This document shows positions 1 to 5,242 of a stretch of 6,241 nucleotides of DNA, piece by piece; within the stretch, counting starts at the first letter, position 1, and each line of letters starts with the position of its first letter. The notes beneath the pieces were generated by a model, which did no database searches, was not told the DNA's origin, and saw only the letters and a list, made by a program, of their open reading frames with translations. The position numbers and the translations under genes were made by a program. The stretch is from an uncultured Bacteroides sp. GTDB taxonomy: Bacteria > Bacteroidota > Bacteroidia > Bacteroidales > Bacteroidaceae. The stretch is taken from contig UQVZ01000078.1 of NCBI GenBank assembly GCA_900544675.1, forward strand, positions 1-6,241. The letters are read 5' to 3'.

Positions 1-2105
1 AATGGAACGATAAAGATATCGAACATTACCATGCACAGCGTATGGCAATGGACAGTATGCTCTGCCGTTTCAAAGCTACCTATCCGGCAGAGCGTATAGA
101 CAGCGTACGCCATCTTCTCGAAGATAAGGAACGGCAGATGTGCCAAATCGTGCAGATACTTGAACAGCAACAAGCCATCAACGATAAGATACCCCGTCAA
201 GTACCCGTAATCGCGCAGAAAAGTGTGCAAGAACAACCCAAGAAACCTAAACGAAAAGGATTCTTGGGCATCTTCGGCAAAAAGGAAGAAGCGAAACCAA
301 CTGTGACTACCACGATGCACCGTTCCTTTAACCGGAATATGAGAACCGAACAACAGGCGCAAAGCCGTCGCTTATCGGTTCATGCCGATAGCCTTGCCGC
401 ACGAAATGCGGAACTTAACAGGCAACTGCAAGGACTGGTTGTTCAAATAGACGGGAAAGTACAAACTGACCTACAAAAGCGGGAAGCCGAGATAACAGCC
501 ATGCGGGAACGGTCGTTCATTCAGATTGGGGGCTTGACAGGGTTCGTTATACTGCTACTGGTCATATCATATATCATCATACACCGAAATGCCAACCGCA
601 TCAAGCGATATAAACAGGAAACCGCAGATTTAATTGAGCGACTGCAACAAATGGCAAAGCGAAACGAGGCACTGATAGCCTCTCGCAAGAAAGCCGTTCA
701 TACCATTACCCATGAATTACGTACACCACTGACGGCAATAACGGGTTATGCCGGACTGATGCGGAAAGACTGCAATACGGATAAAACCGGGACGTATATC
801 CGAAACATTCAGGAATCTTCTGACCGCATGCGTGAAATGCTGAACACCCTGCTGAATTTTTTCCGGCTGGACAACGGCAAGGAACAGCCTAATTTCTCCG
901 CATGTAGGATTTCCGCAATCACACATACGCTCGAAACGGAGTTTATGCCAATCGCCATAAACAAAGGACTGACTCTGACAATACATTGCCACAAGGATGC
1001 CTTTGTATGTACAGATAAGGAACGCATCTTGCAAATCGGGAACAACCTGCTGTCCAACGCTATCAAGTTCACGGAGAACGGCAGTGTTTCTTTGCGGGCA
1101 GATTATGATAACGGTCTGCTGAAACTTATCGTCGAAGATACGGGTACAGGTATGACCGAAGAGGAACAGCAACGGGTATTCGGGGCGTTTGAACGTCTGT
1201 CAAACGCTGCCGCAAAGGATGGCTTCGGATTAGGTCTTTCCATTGTTCAGCGTATTGTGACAATGCTCGGCGGCACAATCCGTCTGGAGAGCGATAAAGG
1301 CAAAGGTAGCCGTTTCACGGTGGAAATCCCCATGCAGACAGCCGAGGAACTACCGGAACGGATAAATCAAACACAGGTTCATCATAACCATACATTCCAC
1401 GATGTGGTTGCCATCGACAATGACGAAGTGCTGCTCCTGATGCTGAAAGAAATGTATGCACAGGAAGGGATACACTGCGATACCTGCACCAATGCTGCGG
1501 AGCTGATGGAACTGATACGAAAAAAGGAATACAGCCTTCTTCTGACGGATCTGAATATGCCGGATATAAACGGTTTCGAGTTGCTGGAACTGTTGCGCAC
1601 TTCCAACGTTGGCAATTCAAGGGATATCCCGGTAATCGTGACAACCGCTTCGGGCAGTTGCGGCAAAGAGGAACTTATAGAACATGGATTCACAGAATGC
1701 CTGTTCAAGCCGTTCTCCATATCTGAACTGATGGAGATTTCAAATAAATGCGCCATGAATGCGGCACAAAATGAAAAGCCGGGTTTCACCTCCCTGCTAT
1801 CCTACGGCAATGAAGCCGTCATGCTGGAGAAATTGATAACGGAAACAGAAAAGGAAATGCAGTCGCTCAGGTATGCGGAACAACGGAAAGACCTTCCGGA
1901 ACTGGACGCCCTAACACACCACCTGCGCAGCTCTTGGGAGATACTCCGTGCCGACAGACCGTTGAGGGAACTTTATAAACTGATTCATCACAATGGCACA
2001 CCTGACGACAAAGCAATAGGCAATGCCGTAAGAGCTGTGCTGGATAAGGGTTCGGAGATAATCCGGCTGGCAAAAGAAGAAAGGAAGAAATACAACAATG
2101 GATAA
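1..2105 (+). CDS. rteA: RteA-type hybrid sensor histidine kinase (5'-partial)
   Basis: Tetracycline-operon sensor kinase of CTnDOT-type elements, expected to pass phosphate to RteB. The frame is open to the left edge (first whole codon at base 3), so the N-terminus is missing and the ATG at 42 is internal. Numbering from that ATG: residues 1-158 are the end of a sensor region, with a Lys-rich patch (66-85) and a helical, coiled-coil-like stretch (100-155). One membrane segment lies at about 159-181. The HisKA phosphoacceptor is H224 (HELRTP). The ATPase domain has the N box around N339, G1 box DTGTG (366-370), F box around 380-383, and G2 box GFGLGL (394-399). A receiver follows, with D459/D461, phosphoacceptor D503, T534/T535 and K556. 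A C-terminal HPt-like helix has the motif HHLRSS with probable phospho-His H626. All catalytic residues are present. The 3' end overlaps rteB by 8 nt, so the two are co-transcribed and probably translationally coupled. The name rests on domain order, context and recognition of the sequence. Confidence 0.92.
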   Translation, partial: WNDKDIEHYHAQRMAMDSMLCRFKATYPAERIDSVRHLLEDKERQMCQIVQILEQQQAINDKIPRQVPVIAQKSVQEQPKKPKRKGFLGIFGKKEEAKPTVTTTMHRSFNRNMRTEQQAQSRRLSVHADSLAARNAELNRQLQGLVVQIDGKVQTDLQKREAEITAMRERSFIQIGGLTGFVILLLVISYIIIHRNANRIKRYKQETADLIERLQQMAKRNEALIASRKKAVHTITHELRTPLTAITGYAGLMRKDCNTDKTGTYIRNIQESSDRMREMLNTLLNFFRLDNGKEQPNFSACRISAITHTLETEFMPIAINKGLTLTIHCHKDAFVCTDKERILQIGNNLLSNAIKFTENGSVSLRADYDNGLLKLIVEDTGTGMTEEEQQRVFGAFERLSNAAAKDGFGLGLSIVQRIVTMLGGTIRLESDKGKGSRFTVEIPMQTAEELPERINQTQVHHNHTFHDVVAIDNDEVLLLMLKEMYAQEGIHCDTCTNAAELMELIRKKEYSLLLTDLNMPDINGFELLELLRTSNVGNSRDIPVIVTTASGSCGKEELIEHGFTECLFKPFSISELMEISNKCAMNAAQNEKPGFTSLLSYGNEAVMLEKLITETEKEMQSLRYAEQRKDLPELDALTHHLRSSWEILRADRPLRELYKLIHHNGTPDDKAIGNAVRAVLDKGSEIIRLAKEERKKYNNG

Positions 2106-3420
2106 GATAAAAATCATCGTGGTGGAGGACAACATCGTGTATTGCGAGTTTGTCTGTAACCTGCTGGCACGTGAGGGATTCCGTACCGTGCAGGCTTTCC
2201 ACCTCTCGACAGCGAGGAAACTTCTGCAACAAGCCGCTGACGGGGACATCGTGGTTTCAGACCTGCGCCTACCTGACGGCAATGGTATCGACCTGTTGCG
2301 TTGGATGCGCAAAGAGGGTATGACGCAGCCGTTCATCATCATGACCGACTATGCCGAAGTGCATACGGCGGTTGAAAGTATGAAACTCGGCTCGCTGGAC
2401 TACATACCCAAACAACTCGTGGAGGACAAACTCGTGCCTCTTCTCCGTACCATACTGAAAGAGCGGAATATCGGGCGGAGCCGTATGCCCGTGTTTGCCC
2501 GTGACGGTTCCGCCTTCCGGAAAATCATGCACCGGATAAGGCTGGTAGCACCAACCGACATGAGCGTACTGATATTCGGAGAGAACGGCACGGGCAAGGA
2601 GCATATCGCCCACCATCTGCATGATAAAAGCAAACGTTCCGGCAAGCCGTTCGTGGCTGTGGACTGCGGATCGTTAAACAAAGAGCTTGCTCCATCGGCA
2701 TTTTTCGGACACGTCAAAGGCGCATTCACCGGTGCGGACAGTGCCAAGAAAGGATATTTCCATGAAGCCGAAGGCGGCACGCTGTTTTTGGACGAAGTGG
2801 GCAACCTCGCACCGGAAACCCAACAGATGCTTCTGCGTGCCATACAGGAGCGGCGATACCGCCCCGTTGGTGACAGGACGGATAGAAGTTTCAATGTCCG
2901 TATTATCGCTGCCACCAACGAGAATCTGGAAAAGGCGGTCAATGAAAAGCGTTTCCGGCAGGACTTGCTGTACCGTCTGCACGACTTCGATATAACCGTT
3001 CCGCCGCTGCGTGATTGTCAGGAAGACATCATGCCGCTGGCAGAGTTTTTCCGCGAGATTGCCAATAATGAATTGGAGTGCAAGGTTAGCGGATTCAGCT
3101 CCGAAGCACGGAAAGCGTTGCTGACCCATTCATGGCCGGGCAACGTGCGCGAGCTTCGGCAGAAAATCATGGGCGCGGTGTTGCAGGCACAGACGGGACT
3201 TGTCACGAAAGAGCATCTGGAACTTGGGATAACCGAAACAACCTCTATTACCGGCTTCTCCCTACGCAACGATGAGGAAGATAAAGAGCGGATTCTGCGT
3301 GCTTTGAAGCAGGCTGACGGGAACCGGAAGGTCGCTGCCGAATTGCTTGGAATAGGCAGGACAACACTCTATAATAAACTGGAAGAATATGGATTGAAGT
3401 ATAAATTTGAGCAACCATAG
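2098..3420 (+). CDS. rteB: RteB-type sigma-54-dependent response regulator
   Basis: NtrC-family activator, 440 aa, the partner of RteA; in CTnDOT RteB is required for expression of rteC. Domains in order: receiver (1-120) with acidic pair E10/D11, phosphoacceptor D55, T83 and K105; AAA+ sigma-54 interaction domain (about 135-365) with Walker A GENGTGKE (161-168), the GAFTGA loop intact at 208-213, Walker B LFLDE (229-233), putative arginine fingers R287 and R293, and the WPGNVREL sensor II motif (346-353); Fis-type helix-turn-helix (about 395-433, core around VAAELLGIGRTTLYNKL). The length is normal for the family. The ATG at 2098 lies inside the last codons of rteA, which favours coupled translation. 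With GAFTGA, Walker motifs and D55 all present, the protein should be a functional, phosphorylation-dependent sigma-54 activator. No terminator is visible between its stop and the structured RNA at 3457-3674, so its transcript probably runs into that region. Confidence 0.95.
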   Translation: MDKIKIIVVEDNIVYCEFVCNLLAREGFRTVQAFHLSTARKLLQQAADGDIVVSDLRLPDGNGIDLLRWMRKEGMTQPFIIMTDYAEVHTAVESMKLGSLDYIPKQLVEDKLVPLLRTILKERNIGRSRMPVFARDGSAFRKIMHRIRLVAPTDMSVLIFGENGTGKEHIAHHLHDKSKRSGKPFVAVDCGSLNKELAPSAFFGHVKGAFTGADSAKKGYFHEAEGGTLFLDEVGNLAPETQQMLLRAIQERRYRPVGDRTDRSFNVRIIAATNENLEKAVNEKRFRQDLLYRLHDFDITVPPLRDCQEDIMPLAEFFREIANNELECKVSGFSSEARKALLTHSWPGNVRELRQKIMGAVLQAQTGLVTKEHLELGITETTSITGFSLRNDEEDKERILRALKQADGNRKVAAELLGIGRTTLYNKLEEYGLKYKFEQP

Positions 3421-3442
3421 CCCGCAATTCGCTGAAAATGGC

Positions 3443-3450
3443 TATCTTTG
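3443..3450 (+). promoter_or_regulatory. Possible Bacteroides -7 box (TATCTTTG)
   Basis: TATCTTTG matches the Bacteroides TAnnTTTG -7 consensus and would place a transcription start near 3456-3458, just before the structured RNA. No convincing TTTG -33 element lies 19-21 bp upstream, since that interval falls in the end of rteB and the sequence CATAGCCCGC. The promoter is therefore weakly supported. The RNA downstream could instead be reached by read-through from rteB. Confidence 0.35.
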
Positions 3451-3570
3451 CATGACATATTAGAAGGTAACGGCGACTGGCAGAGCCTTTTGCCGCCTAT
3501 ATATAACATAAGACCGCAAGGCGTTTCGAGCGAAAATCTGGTAAATTGACACTACGGAGACGATTGCGTG

Positions 3571-3651
3571 ATGCTTATGCTATGCCTACGCATAGCGTGC
3601 ATTCACGTACTCTCCGTAAAAGGCTTTACCAGAGCCGTCGCTCGAAAGTAG
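3571..3651 (+). CDS. Candidate 26-codon leader peptide
   Basis: A short frame inside the structured RNA: ATG at 3571, TAG at 3649-3651, 26 residues beginning MLMLCLRIAC and ending RAVARK. A GGAGA Shine-Dalgarno candidate at 3556-3560 lies about 10 nt upstream, but it sits in the stem 3554-3560/3611-3617 and would be hidden when the RNA is folded. The stop codon falls inside the 5' arm of the terminator, so a ribosome ending there would cover that arm. A second frame (ATG 3582, TGA 3654-3656, 24 residues, Arg-rich) also ends in the same arm. Nothing shows that either is translated; both may be by-products of the hairpin sequence. Confidence 0.25.
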   Translation: MLMLCLRIACIHVLSVKGFTRAVARK

Positions 3652-3674
3652 TGTGATTTGCACGCTACTTTTTT
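3645..3674 (+). terminator. Intrinsic terminator ahead of the reductase-like gene
   Basis: An 11-bp stem pairs 3645-3655 with 3661-3671 (AAAGTAGTGTG against CACGCTACTTT plus one G-T wobble), with a 5-nt loop at 3656-3660 and six T residues at 3669-3674. Its 5' arm shares three A residues with the outer strand of the preceding long hairpin. It could end the rteA-rteB transcript, define the 3' end of the structured RNA, or act as an attenuator, since the next gene starts only 27 nt later with no clear promoter between. Confidence 0.85.
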
Positions 3675-3701
3675 GTCCTTGCCCAACGAAAGGAAACGAT
3701 A

Positions 3702-4115
3702 ATGGGTAAAGTACAGATTCTTGCCGTCCTCACGATGGACGGTTGTCAAAGCTCCGAGTTATGTTGCAAAGCGTATAAGGAACTGCGCCTTGAAGATTGC
3801 GGCATCAATAAGATAAGGGAAAACGCCCTTTATCATATCACACCGGATTATTCCATATCTATGCTTGACGAATGGCGGAAATCCACAACAGACATCTGCT
3901 ATCTGGCAGAAGTCACTCCTGAAAAGGCGGACTACATCAACGGGCTGCTGCGTATGCGTGTGGTGGATGAAATCATACTTTACACGATTCCTTTCATTGC
4001 CGGAACGGGAAAGCGTTTCTTCCAGTCCGCCTTGCCACAGGGACAATGGACGCTGACCTCACAGAAGGTGTACCGCAACGGAGTGGTCCGCCATATCTAT
4101 AAAGCGTGCGTTTGA
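3702..4115 (+). CDS. Short RibD/dihydrofolate-reductase-fold protein
   Basis: A 137-residue protein that resembles the RibD C-terminal / DHFR-like reductase family (NADPH-dependent reductases such as the riboflavin-pathway pyrimidine reductase). The clues are the N-terminal strand VQILAVLTMDG (residues 4-14), matching the usual SLDG start of the family, and the C-terminal block VDEIILYTIPFIAGTGKRFF (88-107), matching the family's vDE...P...GxGxxLF pattern, followed by a final strand NGVVRHIYK. Most relatives are about 170-200 residues, so this is a compact version, and I cannot identify a full nucleotide-binding loop. Catalysis and substrate are unknown. The start is ATG 3702 with AAAGG at 3689-3693 about 8 nt upstream. 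It lies between rteB and rteC and is preceded by a structured, terminated leader, so its expression is probably conditional. A terminator follows at 4206-4248. Because relatives include drug-modifying or folate-type reductases, an accessory resistance role is conceivable but not shown. Confidence 0.7.
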   Translation: MGKVQILAVLTMDGCQSSELCCKAYKELRLEDCGINKIRENALYHITPDYSISMLDEWRKSTTDICYLAEVTPEKADYINGLLRMRVVDEIILYTIPFIAGTGKRFFQSALPQGQWTLTSQKVYRNGVVRHIYKACV

Positions 4116-4151
4116 TGTCCGGAAAGTGGACGAATGTTCAGTAAATGAACA
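4116..4151. promoter_or_regulatory. Two tandem dyads, TGTYC-N7-GRACR
   Basis: Immediately after the stop of the reductase-like gene lie TGTCC-N7-GGACG (4116-4132) and TGTTC-N7-GAACA (4135-4151). Both have the same half-site length and spacer. Their centres (4124 and 4143) are 19 bp apart, close to two helical turns. The second is a perfect palindrome extendable to TGTTCA/TGAACA. The architecture is typical of paired operator or enhancer sites for a dimeric regulator. They sit about 175-210 bp upstream of the rteC start codon, the place expected for an upstream activator site of an NtrC-type protein such as RteB. Assignment to RteB is inference. Confidence 0.5.
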
Positions 4152-4205
4152 CTTTAAGCTGAATACAATTCCTGTCGGATAAATAAATTGAGAAATTATC
4201 ACACT

Positions 4206-4248
4206 GAAATCCAGCACCTTGCAGAGAGCGTGCCGGATTTTTTCTTTT
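4206..4248 (+). terminator. Intrinsic terminator after the reductase-like gene
   Basis: AATCC (4208-4212) pairs with GGATT (4235-4239) and GCAC (4214-4217) with GTGC (4230-4233), separated by one A/C mismatch. The loop is about 12 nt, and a T-rich tail at 4238-4248 contains one C. It would end transcription of the reductase-like gene and insulate rteC from it, so rteC should have its own promoter between here and 4325. Confidence 0.75.
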
Positions 4249-4250
4249 AT

Positions 4251-4265
4251 GTACACGCTTTTTGC
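4251..4265 (+). promoter_or_regulatory. Partial sigma-54 -24/-12-like element upstream of rteC
   Basis: The sequence reads GTACACGCTTTTTGC. Against the sigma-54 consensus TGGCACG-N4-TTGC, the CACG and TTGC blocks match exactly with the correct 4-nt spacing, but the usually invariant -24 GG is replaced by TA. If it works, transcription would start near 4277, about 50 nt before rteC. RteB carries the GAFTGA loop, so a sigma-54 promoter here would be logical. No better TAnnTTTG -7 box with a -33 TTTG is visible in 4249-4325. The missing GG keeps confidence low. Confidence 0.3.
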
Positions 4266-4325
4266 CAATCATATTCATGTGCGCATACCGAAAAACAGAG
4301 TGTAAAATTTCAAAATTGACAGGAC

Positions 4326-4943
4326 ATGAATTATTTCTTATTGGCGGAAACCGAGTTCTTCCGCCGTATAAACGAAGCCGGGGACTGCAATATGGAAACG
4401 GCATACACGGCTTTCGCCACGCAAGTGATCGAACTATGCAGCGGCAATGTGGACACCAACCGCACCATCATTGCGCTGGCTTACATTGAAATCGAGTTGC
4501 AGCACCATCCCGTGCGCAATCTTCCCGAAGAAAAGAGGGAGGTTGCAGCCTACATCAGCAAGGCACTCTCTTTCGTGAGGAAGATGCAGAAGTTCCTTGC
4601 CGCTCCCCAAGTGCCACCACTAATCCCCATCCGTACATCCTCCGACAACACAACCGAAAATCCCGCCTCACCCCTGCAATGGACGGGCAACGCCATCGAC
4701 CTCGTGGAACTTATCTACGGCATCAACGAGATGGGCTGCATCAACAACGGCAACATGCCGCTCAAACAGCTGGCCCCGCTTCTCTACAAGATTTTCGGGG
4801 TTGAATCAAAGGACTGCTACCGCTTCTATATAGACATCAAACGCCGGAAGAACGAAAGCCGCACCTATTTCCTTAACAGAATGCAGGAGAAACTGAACGA
4901 GAGAATGCTCCGCGACGAAGAAATGGAGCGCATGAGAAGATAA
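4326..4943 (+). CDS. rteC: RteC, activator of excision genes
   Basis: A 205-residue RteC-family protein. In CTnDOT, RteC is made after RteB activation and switches on the excision operon by binding near its promoter. Visible architecture: an N-terminal helical domain (about 1-95), a Pro/Ser/Thr-rich linker (about 96-117), and a C-terminal winged-helix-like DNA-binding domain (about 118-205) containing LQWTGNAIDLVELIYG and a basic IKRRKNESRTYFL segment (171-183). The last residues are highly charged. The start is ATG 4326: an in-frame stop lies at 4317-4319, so no earlier start is possible. CTnDOT RteC is, from memory, about 217 residues, so this copy is near full length. A weak purine-rich AGGA (4321-4324) precedes the start. 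The gene is insulated on both sides by terminators (4206-4248 and 4962-4994), so it is a single-gene transcription unit driven from 4249-4325. Confidence 0.93.
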   Translation: MNYFLLAETEFFRRINEAGDCNMETAYTAFATQVIELCSGNVDTNRTIIALAYIEIELQHHPVRNLPEEKREVAAYISKALSFVRKMQKFLAAPQVPPLIPIRTSSDNTTENPASPLQWTGNAIDLVELIYGINEMGCINNGNMPLKQLAPLLYKIFGVESKDCYRFYIDIKRRKNESRTYFLNRMQEKLNERMLRDEEMERMRR

Positions 4944-4961
4944 AAAATATCCATTATAAAT

Positions 4962-4994
4962 AAAAAGACAGGATGCATGTATTCCTGTCTTTTT
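4962..4994. terminator. Perfect bidirectional terminator after rteC
   Basis: A perfect 12-bp stem pairs AAAAAGACAGGA (4962-4973) with TCCTGTCTTTTT (4983-4994) around a 9-nt loop (4974-4982). A runs on one side and T runs on the other allow it to stop transcription from either direction. It begins 19 nt after the rteC stop codon and isolates rteC from the downstream ATPase. Confidence 0.92.
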
Positions 4995-4995
4995 A

Positions 4996-5192
4996 GTTTA
5001 TATTTGATTACATACTAATTAGTTCTATATGAAACCTTTCAATCCGATAAAGATAAACTGCAAAACATTATGTCTGGGAAATAATAGAACAATTAGTGCT
5101 ATTAGCATTTATAATTACTACGAACGATGAAACAACTACTTTAAGATTGATCTATAAAAATCGCCACTTTGCAGTTTGTTTTTTGTGTAAAA
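4996..5192. other. AT-rich spacer without a recognisable gene
   Basis: About 200 bases of AT-rich sequence between the rteC terminator and the promoter of the ATPase gene. It holds one 10-bp inverted repeat (AAACTGCAAA at 5055-5064 and TTTGCAGTTT at 5168-5177) and the first copy of a short direct repeat (AAAAATCGCCA at 5156-5166; second copy AAAATTCGCCA at 5189-5199). A 33-codon frame at 5029-5130 has no family likeness or ribosome site and is not annotated. No tRNA or insertion sequence is visible. Confidence 0.6.
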
Positions 5193-5223
5193 TTCGCCAA
5201 TTAAAAAATTATGATTATCTTTG
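5193..5223 (+). promoter_or_regulatory. Bacteroides-type promoter for the ATPase gene
   Basis: A TATCTTTG -7 box (5216-5223) matches TAnnTTTG. A TTCG at 5193-5196, one mismatch from the TTTG -33 element, lies 19 bp upstream. Predicted start of transcription is near 5229-5231, giving a leader of only about 13 nt before the ATG at 5243. The second copy of the direct repeat (5189-5199) overlaps the -33 position, so a repressor could act here. Confidence 0.6.
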
Positions 5224-5242
5224 CACTATAATTCATAAAGGT

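Larger units (their letters stand above)
3457..3674 (+). ncRNA. Highly structured leader RNA or terminated small RNA before the reductase-like gene
   Basis: About 218 nt that fold almost throughout. Nested, nearly continuous stems are readable: 3524-3533 with 3638-3647 (TTTCGAGCGA/TCGCTCGAAA, perfect); 3537-3545 with 3625-3633 (TCTGGTAAA/TTTACCAGA, perfect); 3554-3560 with 3611-3617 (ACGGAGA/TCTCCGT); 3566-3574 with 3599-3608 (one bulged T and one GU); and 3579-3585 with 3590-3596 (GCTATGC/GCATAGC, loop CTAC). An intrinsic terminator follows directly. A competing pairing exists between 3482-3491 and 3618-3627. This layout fits a transcription attenuator for the gene at 3702, or a free-standing small RNA ended by the terminator. 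I do not recognise it as a known RNA family. It lacks FMN-riboswitch signatures although the downstream protein is RibD-like. The 5' end is inferred from the weak promoter match. Confidence 0.6.

Noticed and set aside
717..3269. Several antisense and out-of-frame open frames within rteA and rteB
   Set aside because: They overlap genes with complete domain motifs, show no family likeness and have no ribosome sites, so they are shadows of the real coding frames.
3452..3463. Three-codon frame ATG-ACA-TAT-TAG, recalling the 3-residue leader peptide of CTnDOT tetQ
   Set aside because: It overlaps the predicted transcription start zone after the TATCTTTG box, lacks a ribosome site, and tiny frames like this arise often by chance. 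It would matter only if rteB read-through carries it.
3630..3675. Group II intron domain V-like GAGCCGT start or an integron attC site
   Set aside because: Only the GAGCCGT heptamer resembles domain V; the pairing and bulge pattern do not fit, no reverse transcriptase or intron body is present, and attC core sites are missing.
3457..3701. FMN (RFN) riboswitch ahead of a RibD-like gene
   Set aside because: The conserved RFN blocks are not present; the region is one long nested hairpin plus terminator rather than a multi-branch junction.
4159..4171. GAAT-ACA-ATTC palindrome as a third operator
   Set aside because: Its sequence and spacing differ from the two TGTYC-N7-GRACR dyads, and such a short AT-rich palindrome is likely by chance.
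4059..4489. Antisense frames across the rteC upstream region and a plus-strand frame at 4262-4489 overlapping rteC
   Set aside because: They run through the terminator and regulatory repeats and overlap rteC out of frame, with no recognisable domains.
5029..5130. 33-codon frame in the spacer downstream of rteC
   Set aside because: No ribosome binding site, no promoter, no recognisable motif, and AT-rich composition like the surrounding spacer.
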